Assembly: GCA_964526285.1 (NCBI GenBank) | Contig: CAZGIW010000007.1 | Location: forward strand, 9,815 to 73,814 | Direction of reading: 5' to 3' | Origin: CAYMAZ01 sp964526285 | GTDB lineage: Bacteria; Bacteroidota; Bacteroidia; Bacteroidales; DTU049 | DNA length: 64,000 bases | Shown here: in pieces, positions 53,338-61,648 of the stretch | How the letters are laid out: each line of letters opens with the position of its first letter | Numbering within the stretch: the first letter of the stretch is position 1 | Made by a program: the position numbers and the translations under genes | Notes under the pieces: model-generated | Database searches by the model: none | Seen by the model: the letters and a program-made list of their open reading frames with translations, nothing else | Told to the model about the DNA's origin: nothing

Positions 53338-55704
53338 ATGAATAACAGTCCTTCAAGATTTCTAATTTTCTTGATTTTGCTTGGGTGCATGGCTGTTTTA
53401 CATGCACAGGAGCCATTGAGACAAACTATCAGAGGAGTTGTGGTTGACAAGCAATCACAAAAACCGGTTGTGGGAGCTGTTGTTATGGTGAAAGATTCCA
53501 ATCCTTTGATTGCAGTGACAACTGATTTTGACGGTAAATACAGATTGACAAATGTCCCAATAGGAAGAGTTAATATCGAGTGTTCAATGATGGGATACCA
53601 TTCAGTAAGTTTTGAAAATCTGGTGCTGACATCAGCAAGAGAAATGATTCTGAACATTGAAATTACTGAAAAAGCATATAGCCTTGAAGAGTTTGTTGTG
53701 TCGTCGTATAGTCGTAAAGACCAGCCAGTTAATTCCATGGCTATCATAAGTTCACGTTCATTTACTCCTGAAGAAACATCCAGATATGCCGGTAGTTATG
53801 GTGATCCTGCACGAATGGCATCAAACTATGCAGGTGTGATGACAGGCAGAGACAATAGAAATGATATTGTAATCAGAGGAAATTCATCAATGGGAATTGC
53901 ATGGAGACTTGATGATATTGAAATTTCAAATCCAAGTCACTATGCAGCTTTGGGAACCACTGGTGGACCAATTACAATACTCAACAGTAATCTGCTCACA
54001 AACTCTGATTTTTTGTCTGGGGCGTTTCCGGCAGAATATGGGAATGCGTTATCAGGTGTGTTTGACTTGAAAATGCGAAACGGAAATAATGAAAAACGTG
54101 AGCATTGGCTTCAAACCGGATGGAATGGACTTGAATTTGGAACAGAAGGTCCTTTTTCAAAAAATCATAATGCTTCATATATTGTAGCATACAGATATTC
54201 AATAATTGATATTCTCAACTCCGTTGGATTTGACCTGGGCATTGATCCCAAATATCAGGATCTGAATTTTAAAATCAATTTGCCATACAAAAAGGGGAGA
54301 TTTGCCATTATCGGTTTGGGAGGTACAAGCTCAATCAATATTTTTGATTCACGCAAAGACCAAAAGGACTGGATGTTTGATGAAGCCGGTGAAGATGTGT
54401 CAAACTCCACTGCCATGGGAATGATTGCCTTATCAAATTTATACTTTTTCAATGATGATACAAGACTTAAAACAACATTCTCGTTGTCAGGCTCACAGGT
54501 TTCTTCATCCGTAGATACTTTTTCGGTCAGCAATCTGCAGCCATTTCACAGGGCAGGTGAGCTTTCATCTGAAATGAAGTATTCATTTTCAGGAATACTG
54601 AAAAGGAAGTTCAGTGCAAAAAGTGATGTGGATTTTGGAGTTTTTTATGATTTGTATGATATCTCATATTTAGACAGTACACTGAGAAGTCATGTTTTTA
54701 TGTATGACACAGATGCACAGGAACGTTTGCAAATGTTCAGAGCTTTTGGTCAGACAGGCTACAAAATTACTGATTTACTCACAGTTGTGGCAGGTATCAA
54801 TTATCAGTTGTTTGATTTCAACGGCAGTCAGTCAATTGAGCCACGGGCAGGCCTGAAATGGGTTTTAAACGAACATCACTCTCTCAATGCCGGATTTGGT
54901 ATTCATAGCCAGATGCAGCCGCGTTTGGTCTATTTTGCACAAACTTATCAGCCCGATGGTACTTATGTTCTCACCAATACTGGTTTGGATTTTTCCAGAA
55001 GCAAGCATTATGTGCTTGGTCATGACTATCTGATTTCCAATAACTTTCGAATGAAAACGGAGATTTATTATCAGCAGTTGTTCAATATCCCTGTTCGGCA
55101 GGGCGTGGGGGCATATTCAATACTCAATTCGGGCGTTGAGTATTTTGTGGGAAGACAAGACAGTTTGATAAATTCAGGTACAGGAGAAAACTATGGTGTT
55201 GAATTAACTCTTGAGAGATTTTTCAATAAACAGTATTTTTTTCTTATTACAGCTTCAGTTTTTCAGTCCACTTTCAGGGGTTCAGACGGAATATCACGAC
55301 CCACAGCTTTTAGTTCCAACTATCTGGTTAATATGGTGGGCGGATATGAAAAAATAATCGGAAAGAAAAAAAACGGAGCTTTGGTAATTGGTCTTAGATT
55401 AACCCTTAACGGCGGCCGGCCATATGTTCCCTTTGATGTTGAATCTACAGTCAATTCAGGAACTGAGGTGATGGATTGGGAAAATGCATACAGTGTGAGA
55501 TATAAGGACTACAGAAGAATGAGCCTGAGGTTGGGAATAAGAAGAAATAAAGTAAAAACAAGTTCTGAACTGACAATTGATCTTCAATACAGAACCAATT
55601 ATACCAGTATTTACATTGAGAGAATTGATGTCACAACAGGAAAAATTCACAACTATCAGAAAATGGCATTCTATCCCATGACCACGTGGAGGTTAAATTT
55701 TTGA
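53338..55704 (+). CDS. TonB-dependent receptor with carboxypeptidase-like N-terminal domain
   Basis: The 788-aa outer-membrane receptor has a signal peptide ending near AVLHAQ, a carboxypeptidase regulatory-like domain (about 25-115: TIRGVVVDKQSQKPVVGAVV, YRLTNVPIGRVNIECSMMGY), a plug domain (about 120-240: NDIVIRGNSSMGIAWRLDDIEI, GAFPAEYGNALSGVFDLKMRNG) and a 22-strand barrel with an aromatic C-terminal end (TTWRLNF). At 788 aa it is smaller than SusC receptors and has no SusD partner, so it is more like a receptor for metal chelates, cobalamin or peptides. Its place between radical SAM genes makes cobalamin an attractive guess, but nothing in the sequence proves it. Confidence 0.9.
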   Translation: MNNSPSRFLIFLILLGCMAVLHAQEPLRQTIRGVVVDKQSQKPVVGAVVMVKDSNPLIAVTTDFDGKYRLTNVPIGRVNIECSMMGYHSVSFENLVLTSAREMILNIEITEKAYSLEEFVVSSYSRKDQPVNSMAIISSRSFTPEETSRYAGSYGDPARMASNYAGVMTGRDNRNDIVIRGNSSMGIAWRLDDIEISNPSHYAALGTTGGPITILNSNLLTNSDFLSGAFPAEYGNALSGVFDLKMRNGNNEKREHWLQTGWNGLEFGTEGPFSKNHNASYIVAYRYSIIDILNSVGFDLGIDPKYQDLNFKINLPYKKGRFAIIGLGGTSSINIFDSRKDQKDWMFDEAGEDVSNSTAMGMIALSNLYFFNDDTRLKTTFSLSGSQVSSSVDTFSVSNLQPFHRAGELSSEMKYSFSGILKRKFSAKSDVDFGVFYDLYDISYLDSTLRSHVFMYDTDAQERLQMFRAFGQTGYKITDLLTVVAGINYQLFDFNGSQSIEPRAGLKWVLNEHHSLNAGFGIHSQMQPRLVYFAQTYQPDGTYVLTNTGLDFSRSKHYVLGHDYLISNNFRMKTEIYYQQLFNIPVRQGVGAYSILNSGVEYFVGRQDSLINSGTGENYGVELTLERFFNKQYFFLITASVFQSTFRGSDGISRPTAFSSNYLVNMVGGYEKIIGKKKNGALVIGLRLTLNGGRPYVPFDVESTVNSGTEVMDWENAYSVRYKDYRRMSLRLGIRRNKVKTSSELTIDLQYRTNYTSIYIERIDVTTGKIHNYQKMAFYPMTTWRLNF

Positions 55705-55728
55705 TTTTTAACAAAAATCTTAACTTTG
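55701..55728 (+). promoter_or_regulatory. Putative promoter of the third radical SAM gene
   Basis: TTG at 55701-55703 and TAACTTTG at 55721-55728 are separated by 17 bases, a full match to the TTG/TAnnTTTG layout of Bacteroidota. The -33 part overlaps the end of the receptor gene. The ATG is at 55748. Confidence 0.6.
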
Positions 55729-55747
55729 CACTTTTCAACTTGTTGAC

Positions 55748-57274
55748 ATGTCTGATAAGAAATACAATCTTTTACTTATTAAACCAAAGCAAACGCTGAA
55801 CCATTATTCAACCCAGATTCAGATTGCCAGACTCATGGGGAAGAAGACAAACAGTATTCCGCTTGCTCTGCCACTCATTGCTGCACTCACTCCTGACAAT
55901 TACAATATTCGTATTGTGGATGAAGATATATCACCAATTCCTAAAAATCTAAAGCCTGATATTGTTGGAATAACAATGATTACTTCCAATTCTGCCAGAG
56001 GTTTTGAAATTGGTGAAATGTATAAAAAAATGGGAGTGAAAGTAGTAATGGGAGGAACATTTCCAAGTTTTCACATTGAAGAGTGTCGCCCCTTTGCCCA
56101 TAGTATTGTTGTGGGCGAGGCTGAACAAAACTGGGCTCGCGTGCTCAATGATTTTGAAAACAACAATTTGCAACCGGTTTACAGAACAACCGGCTTTGCG
56201 GATTATTCAACATCGCCCGTGCCACGGTGGGATTTAATAGACAACCGCAAAATTCTTTCTTATAATGTGCAGGCATCAAGAGGTTGTCCCTTTCAGTGCG
56301 AGTTTTGCTTAACTACACATTTGTTTGGAAGAAAAGTGAGAAGAAGAAAAGTGGAGGATGTGATTCATGAAATAAGGCAACTTCCAATGAAAAACATCTT
56401 GTTTGCAGATGAAAATTTTGCAATTGATAAGAAATATGCAAAGGAATTGTGCAGAGCATTGAAACCACTGAACAGAAACTGGATGTGTCAGAGTAGTGTT
56501 GATGTGGCTGATGATGAAGAACTACTGAAAGAAATGTCGGAAGCAGGTTGCAATTATGTGATAATTGGTTTTGAGTCACTGAAAAAGGATAGCCTTGCAA
56601 CCTCTCATAAGTATCAGAATGATCCTGCCAGGTACAATGAAATTATTGAGCGGTTGCACAAACATGGAATTCATGTGTATGCATCTTTCATCGTTGGTTT
56701 TGATGATGATACCCTGGAAGATCTGAAAGTATTTGAAGAATTTATTGATAATTCTTCACTTCCGGTGTTCACTTTAAGTATTTTGGGTACAACATGTGGG
56801 ATGGAAATGTATGACAGGCTTGAAAAGGAGGGGAGGATTGTACACAATTTGAGTAAAAAATTTTTTGTTGGAATATATCCGGTAATGCGATATAAGAATT
56901 TTGACAACAAGACCCTTTTCGATCACTTTATCAAAACAACAAAGTATTTGTATTCATACGAAAGAATAAGTGCAAGAACAATAAGGATGCTGGAAAATGG
57001 ATATTTTGCCGTAGAAAAAACCACAAAATCAATTTCGGCAGGAATGAAGTTTAGAACATCATTTCTGCTTTTATATACTCATCTGATTACCAGAGATAAA
57101 GCAAAGAGGAGGTTTTTCAAACAAATTTTTTCGCTCATCAGAAGAAAGAAACTGGCGGTGACTGAAGGTGCGTCCGTTTTGCTTATGTTTGAGGCAATTA
57201 CAAGACATATAAGAAAAGATGAAGTCCACAGGCAGGAGTATTACAGAGAACTGGAAAAACTGGAATTAAACTAG
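55748..57274 (+). CDS. B12-binding-type radical SAM protein
   Basis: The 508-aa protein has an N-terminal cobalamin-binding-like domain (LLLIKPKQTLNHY, YNIRIVDEDISPIPKNLKPDIVGITMITSN in sense, VVMGGTFPSFH), a radical SAM core with ASRGCPFQCEFCLTTHLFG (C-x3-C-x2-C) near residue 178, and strands NILFADENFAI and YVIIGFESLKKDS. A C-terminal extension of about 110 residues, basic and helical (DKAKRRFFKQIFSLIRRKKLA), is absent from the other two. It is transcribed from a good promoter. With the two others it makes three of the class within 7 kb. Confidence 0.88.
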   Translation: MSDKKYNLLLIKPKQTLNHYSTQIQIARLMGKKTNSIPLALPLIAALTPDNYNIRIVDEDISPIPKNLKPDIVGITMITSNSARGFEIGEMYKKMGVKVVMGGTFPSFHIEECRPFAHSIVVGEAEQNWARVLNDFENNNLQPVYRTTGFADYSTSPVPRWDLIDNRKILSYNVQASRGCPFQCEFCLTTHLFGRKVRRRKVEDVIHEIRQLPMKNILFADENFAIDKKYAKELCRALKPLNRNWMCQSSVDVADDEELLKEMSEAGCNYVIIGFESLKKDSLATSHKYQNDPARYNEIIERLHKHGIHVYASFIVGFDDDTLEDLKVFEEFIDNSSLPVFTLSILGTTCGMEMYDRLEKEGRIVHNLSKKFFVGIYPVMRYKNFDNKTLFDHFIKTTKYLYSYERISARTIRMLENGYFAVEKTTKSISAGMKFRTSFLLLYTHLITRDKAKRRFFKQIFSLIRRKKLAVTEGASVLLMFEAITRHIRKDEVHRQEYYRELEKLELN

Positions 57275-57405
57275 CTTTTCAGCAATTTTTCTATTAACCC
57301 CATATGCAACACTTCCGGAAAAATTTTATGTTTCATGATGTAATTTAATCTCGCTTTGTGATTTCTTTGTGCCCTTATGTCATAGTGGCGATAAAATCAA
57401 CAAGT

Positions 57406-58152
57406 TTAGCCACAGAACCACAGAAACTCCAAAATCCACAGAAGTGACCTTTGGTGAAATTCTGTGCTTCTCCCAAAGGGATCACGATGTGAAGTGTTTT
57501 GGTGGCAGAAAAGTCCGCAAGTCCAGCCACAGAAACACAAAAACTCCAAAATCCACAGAAATGTTCTTTAGTGTAATTCTGTGTTTCAGTGTTTTAGTGG
57601 CAGAAAAAAATCGTTTATTTTGCCACAAAGTCTCTAAGGCACTAAGTTTCATTTATCACGATGTGACTAAGGAATTTAATCGTGTTTTGTGTTTGCTTTG
57701 TGACTTTCCCATCGGGATCACTATGTGAGGTGTCTTAGTAGCAGAAAAATCTGAAAACTTAGCCACAGAACCACAGAAACTCCAAAATCCACAGAAGTGA
57801 CCTTTGGTGAAATTCTGTGCTTCTCCCAAAGGGATCACGATGTGAAGTGTTTTGGTGGCAGAAAAGTCCGCAAGTCCAGCCACAGAAACACAAAAACTCC
57901 AAAATCCACAGAAATGTTCTTTAGTGTAATTCTGTGTTTCAGTGTTTTAGTGGCAGAAAAAAATCGTTTATTTTGCCACAAAGTCTCTAAGGCACTAAGT
58001 TTCATTTATCACGATGTGACTAAGGAATTTAATCGTGTTTTGTGTTTGCTTTGTGACTTTCCCATCGGGATCACTATGTGAGGTGTCTTAGTAGCAGAAA
58101 AATCCGAAAACTTAGCCACAGAACCACAGAAACTCCAAAATCCACAGAAGTG
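57406..58152. repeat. 353-bp tandem repeat, 2.1 copies, non-coding
   Basis: The unit 57406-57758 is repeated at 57759-58111 with one substitution seen, and 41 bases of a third copy follow to 58152. Each unit contains two shorter related blocks with CACAGAA and TTCTGTG arms and ends in GTGGCAGAAAA. The 972-base gap 57275-58246 holds only this. Two open frames inside are repeat artefacts. Diverged blocks recur at 37375-37640, so the family is scattered. Confidence 0.92.
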
Positions 58153-58246
58153 TTATTGGGTGGATTTTTTTTTTCTTTAATGGCGAAAACAATAAACTGG
58201 TTTATTATCAAGCATTAACGATTGCTAGAAAAAATATGCTATTCAG

Positions 58247-58666
58247 TTACAATTTTTCCAATTTCTTTCTCTTTTCCATTGCTCTTCTCTTTATTATGGC
58301 CCAAAATAGAGTTCCTGTAAATACAAACACAGTTGGAAGGGTGGATTCAAGTGGCCTGGGGGTGCCCCTCATATTGTGAAGCCCAAATACAAGCAGAAGT
58401 GTGACAAAAAAAGGAATGAATGCACCTGCCAGAATTGCTTTGGTTTTGTGCTGTATGTTTGTTGCAAGATATTCTGTAGCTCTGAACACGGCTCCTCCCA
58501 GAAAGAATGTATACACTGCTTGTTTCAAACCGGCAATAAGAGATAACAATGTGAGATATGTTGAAAAATAGTTGATCATAAACACAATGCCTCCCATCAA
58601 AAACGCACCAAACAATCCCATCTTCAGGTCAATATATCGGCTCAGAAAAGAAATAATACTTTTCAA
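58247..58666 (-). CDS. Small multi-pass membrane protein of unknown function
   Basis: The 139-aa protein has about four hydrophobic segments (MGLFGAFLMGGIVFMINYF, LTLLSLIAGLKQAVYTFFLG, AILAGAFIPFFVTLLLVFG, TVFVFTGTLFWAII) and a basic C-terminal tail (RRAMEKRKKLEKL). No family is recognised. It starts 12 bases after the stop of the sulfotransferase-like gene and is the last gene of the seven-gene minus-strand operon, so it probably takes part in the same process, perhaps as a membrane partner for lipid handling. Confidence 0.65.
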   Translation of the reverse strand: MKSIISFLSRYIDLKMGLFGAFLMGGIVFMINYFSTYLTLLSLIAGLKQAVYTFFLGGAVFRATEYLATNIQHKTKAILAGAFIPFFVTLLLVFGLHNMRGTPRPLESTLPTVFVFTGTLFWAIIKRRAMEKRKKLEKL

Positions 58667-58678
58667 TTTAATATTGTA

Positions 58679-59767
58679 TTAATGCAAAGAATATGATTCC
58701 CTGCTGATTAGTTTTTCAAGTGACTTAGAAATAATCTTAATTTCCTCCGGATTCAGGCGGTGTTCGTTTTTTTTGAAGTCCTTTTCATCTTCAAGAAACT
58801 TCTCAATTTTTTCTTCAAGTTCTTTGTGAAACTCAGCACCAATTTCATTGTATATTCGTTTGATTTCTTCAAGTGGTTGTTTCTCAAATGTTTCATATTT
58901 TACAGTGCTTACTCTCCCCTCAGGCATTAGTGAAAGATCTGCTTCAATTTTGTTGAGCATTGTTTGATACAGTTTTGAAACTTCGGTAACATCAGGTTTT
59001 GTCCATTTTCTGTTCATACAGTTTTGGCGGGCAATAATGTCCCACATTCTGATTGTTGAGGGAATCACATCAAATGGATTTCTGTAAATATGAATAAATC
59101 TTGCATCGGGAAAAACATCACACAGGGTTTGTATTCTCATTGAGTGAAAGGGATTTTTGATAAGAACCTGTTTGTTATTACCAAATGTGAGTTTTTTGTA
59201 GAAATAAAGCAGGGATTGTTTCCATTTTTCTGACATTCTGTTTTCATTCATAAAACTTTCGTAATCAGAGAGAAAGTATTTAGATTTTTTTGGAAAAACA
59301 ATTCTGTACAGTGGTGATTCAAGTGTCATTCTGAGCAGTGCAAATTCATCTTCCTGAGGGGCGTCAGGTCCAAAAGTCACATTGTCCATGGGTCTTTTTG
59401 TTCCCATCATTTTTCTCATTGTGGGTTTAAAATATTTTTCAAATGAGATAAAACACTCAGGTACAGTAACCTGATAGACACTGGAGGTTGCAAAATTTTT
59501 ATCAAGACTCATGAGTTGGTGCAGAAATGTGCTGCCGGTACGCCAGTGTCCCACAATGAACACCGGCTTTTGCGGTACTGCTTGTTTAACAATGACTTTG
59601 TGAAATTTTTTCTTTTCAACTCTTTTAAAAATTGAGCACCAGAAAGCATTTTGAAGCAAAAGAATGAGTCGGAAAAAATATCGTGGATTGTAAAGAAAGT
59701 TGTTCATTTTGAGCATTTTGAACAACTTTGAAGTACTGATTCCTATTGCAACATAGGATGCTTTCAT
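58679..59767 (-). CDS. Sulfotransferase family protein
   Basis: The 362-aa protein matches the sulfotransferase fold: KPVFIVGHWRTGSTFLHQLM near residues 70-89 forms the 5'-phosphosulfate loop, and ARFIHIYRNPFDVIPSTIRM near 220 forms the 3'-phosphate loop with the usual RNP...S. Members transfer sulfate from PAPS to hydroxyls of carbohydrates, lipids or peptides. The N-terminus has no signal peptide but a hydrophobic helix (FRLILLLQNAFWCSIF), so it may be membrane-associated and act on a lipid. It lies 42 bases after the acyl carrier protein stop. Function in this operon is inferred. Confidence 0.85.
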   Translation of the reverse strand: MKASYVAIGISTSKLFKMLKMNNFLYNPRYFFRLILLLQNAFWCSIFKRVEKKKFHKVIVKQAVPQKPVFIVGHWRTGSTFLHQLMSLDKNFATSSVYQVTVPECFISFEKYFKPTMRKMMGTKRPMDNVTFGPDAPQEDEFALLRMTLESPLYRIVFPKKSKYFLSDYESFMNENRMSEKWKQSLLYFYKKLTFGNNKQVLIKNPFHSMRIQTLCDVFPDARFIHIYRNPFDVIPSTIRMWDIIARQNCMNRKWTKPDVTEVSKLYQTMLNKIEADLSLMPEGRVSTVKYETFEKQPLEEIKRIYNEIGAEFHKELEEKIEKFLEDEKDFKKNEHRLNPEEIKIISKSLEKLISRESYSLH

Positions 59768-59809
59768 TTATATTGTATGTTTCAGTGAGAGGTAATGGAA
59801 AAGAGATAT

Positions 59810-60082
59810 TTACTGATTTGCTTTTTGTCTTTCTTTTTCCACAAAATCAGCAATTGAATTAATTGAATCAAGGATTGAACGTGCAAGATTCTGGTCGTCA
59901 ATTCTCACATTGTATTTTTGCTGCAATGCAATAATAATTTCAAGAGAATCAATAGAATCAAGCTGCAATGCATTTTCGGGAGAGAACAGGGGAGTGCTGT
60001 TGTCAATATCTTCGGGGGTGATATCGGGAATTTTGAGACAATCAATAATCAGTTGTTTTATTTCAGTTTTCAAAGCATCCAT
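59810..60082 (-). CDS. Acyl carrier protein
   Basis: From the ATG at 60082 the product is 90 aa. ALQLDSIDSLEIIIALQQKY carries the phosphopantetheine site, with Ser43 in the D-S-I motif, and the four-helix length is right. It is not the housekeeping AcpP, whose motif is GADSLDTVEL; it resembles carriers dedicated to specialised lipids or natural products. It is located between a BtrH-like protein and a sulfotransferase, which implies an acyl chain held on this carrier during the pathway. The BtrH-like gene ends 32 bases upstream in transcription order. Confidence 0.9.
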   Translation of the reverse strand: MDALKTEIKQLIIDCLKIPDITPEDIDNSTPLFSPENALQLDSIDSLEIIIALQQKYNVRIDDQNLARSILDSINSIADFVEKERQKANQ

Positions 60083-60113
60083 AGTGAACAAAATTTAGTC
60101 TGTTGAACAAAAA

Positions 60114-61127
60114 TTATTTGAACTTTTTTGCAAATGTATATAAAGTATTGAAAATAGCCTTTTCTTCATCACCTCTTTCTCTGATCATTTGTCCAAGTTC
60201 TTTCATTTTTTCAGGACTCAGATCTCTGTTTTTTCCGATTCTGGCAGTAAACAATGATATTTTTCTCCAGTTGTCACCGATGTTCATCATTTGTTTTGAA
60301 AGCTCCATCAGTTGATCGTTTTTAAGAATTTCAGAAGCCTGTCTGAGAAAAGTAGCGTATATAAATCTGAAACCACCGCCACCTGTTCCCTGATCTTCAA
60401 GAAGTATATGAATTTTCATAATTTCATGAGACAGATGTTCAGTGTCGCGGGCATATTTTGGCCACAATTCAATTTTGTCAGCAAAGCGATAAATGCCTTT
60501 AATTCCGATAAAAGGAACAGGAAGTTTGAGCATATAGTGGGCTGCTTTTTTTATCCCTTTGATAATTGAACCCTGAAAATCAATCTGAGAAGGTACATTT
60601 GCTGTATAATACATAAATCCTTTGGGAGCCATTGAGCCTTTTGCAAAGCGTCCTTTGATAAGTGATTCTGCTTCAAGCTCAACAACTTCGGGAAAATAAC
60701 TGTCACTGATGATGTATTTGGTGCCATTTTTTCCAATGACATTAATAAAATGCATATTGTTGTGCACACGTTCATGACCACCAAGGTAATCCATGTAGAA
60801 AAAATCAACCTGAACAGTAACGGGAATATTCTTTTTCAAAAGTTCGTCCAGTTCTTTCAAGGCTTTTGAAGGATCTTTATATTTTTTACTGATAAATTTC
60901 ACTCCAAACAATTTGGCAATATTTTTTCTGATTTCGCCCGGTCTGCTTCTGACAGTGAATATGGGAAAAGGAAATCTGGGATTTTTGAAATATCCGAAAA
61001 AAATGCCGCTTCCGATACCAAACACCATTGGTTCGGTGATGTCAAGACCTGCATGATTGAGCGAAGCAGTCAGTGAGCCTGTCTCACAGTGGGCTGCCAT
61101 TTTATGTTCAAACGGAATACGAATCAT
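60114..61127 (-). CDS. BtrH-like protein, putative ACP-dependent acyltransferase
   Basis: The 337-aa protein has an N-terminal BtrH domain (about 10-160) with HCETGSL (Cys14), NNMHFINVIG (His126) and IISDSYFPE (Asp142), the order of a Cys-His-Asp site as in papain-like/C39-like folds. BtrH from the butirosin pathway transfers an acyl-amino acid from a carrier protein to an aminoglycoside. The C-terminal half (about 190-337) is helical, close to DUF4872. Next to an acyl carrier protein gene, transfer of an acyl group from that carrier to an amine or hydroxyl is the obvious inference. It overlaps the regulator gene by 4 bases (ATGA). Confidence 0.85.
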   Translation of the reverse strand: MIRIPFEHKMAAHCETGSLTASLNHAGLDITEPMVFGIGSGIFFGYFKNPRFPFPIFTVRSRPGEIRKNIAKLFGVKFISKKYKDPSKALKELDELLKKNIPVTVQVDFFYMDYLGGHERVHNNMHFINVIGKNGTKYIISDSYFPEVVELEAESLIKGRFAKGSMAPKGFMYYTANVPSQIDFQGSIIKGIKKAAHYMLKLPVPFIGIKGIYRFADKIELWPKYARDTEHLSHEIMKIHILLEDQGTGGGGFRFIYATFLRQASEILKNDQLMELSKQMMNIGDNWRKISLFTARIGKNRDLSPEKMKELGQMIRERGDEEKAIFNTLYTFAKKFK

Positions 61128-61633
61128 TGTGTTTTCTTTTTAATTTTAGTAATGGAAAGAAAGGGATTGTCTGTTTTTTGCTGAGAAATAACAAACAACT
61201 CAGGTTCCTTGTCTTTGATGAAGAAGGATTTCAGTTCATTGCTTTCTTCATAGTGAATAATCTGAAACAAATCAGCCACATTGACTCCAAATACATGGGC
61301 ATATCGTTCAAGAGTTTTTACTTTGATTTTGGTAAAATGCTTCATATTGAGATGTTTTCTCACACATCTGGTTGGAATTCCCACACGTGCAGCCAGTTCA
61401 GCTTCAGACAATTCTCTGAGAAGCATATAGTAGTATATCAGACTTTTTCTGTTCTGGGCAACATCTTCGGTCAGTTGCTTTTCAAGATTAATCTTTTTAA
61501 GCCAGAAATCATCAAGATAATTGTTTGTCAGATAAGAGCCTGTTTGAACAGGACCATAAGAACCATCATCCTTTTCCACATAAAGGATTTGTTTCTGTTT
61601 TTCATAATCTTTATTCAATTCATTTTCTTTCAT
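61124..61633 (-). CDS. Small HTH-type putative transcriptional regulator
   Basis: The 169-aa protein has a central helix-turn-helix-like region (about 75-125: LLRELSEAELAARVGIPTRCV, KTLERYAHVFGVNVADLFQI), which resembles the Xre/Cro type though with unusual spacing. The termini are charged (NKDYEKQKQILYVEKDDG; KIKKKTQ). It probably regulates the operon in which it lies, overlapping btrH-like by 4 bases. It has no sensor domain and may be autoregulatory. It ends up between the transporter and the biosynthetic genes, so it is in the transcript rather than apart. Confidence 0.72.
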   Translation of the reverse strand: MKENELNKDYEKQKQILYVEKDDGSYGPVQTGSYLTNNYLDDFWLKKINLEKQLTEDVAQNRKSLIYYYMLLRELSEAELAARVGIPTRCVRKHLNMKHFTKIKVKTLERYAHVFGVNVADLFQIIHYEESNELKSFFIKDKEPELFVISQQKTDNPFLSITKIKKKTQ

Positions 61634-61648
61634 AATAGAAAAATTTTT

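Noticed and set aside
50488..55748. Cobalamin riboswitch near the radical SAM and receptor genes
   Set aside because: Gaps are 195, 27 and 43 bases, and I see no B12-box-like sequence.
57369..58081. Two plus-strand open frames and one minus-strand frame in the 353-bp tandem repeat
   Set aside because: Their similarity comes from DNA duplication; the second begins at a GTG and neither looks like a protein.
57406..58152. CRISPR array
   Set aside because: Unit is 353 bp with no unique spacers, and no cas gene is in the window.
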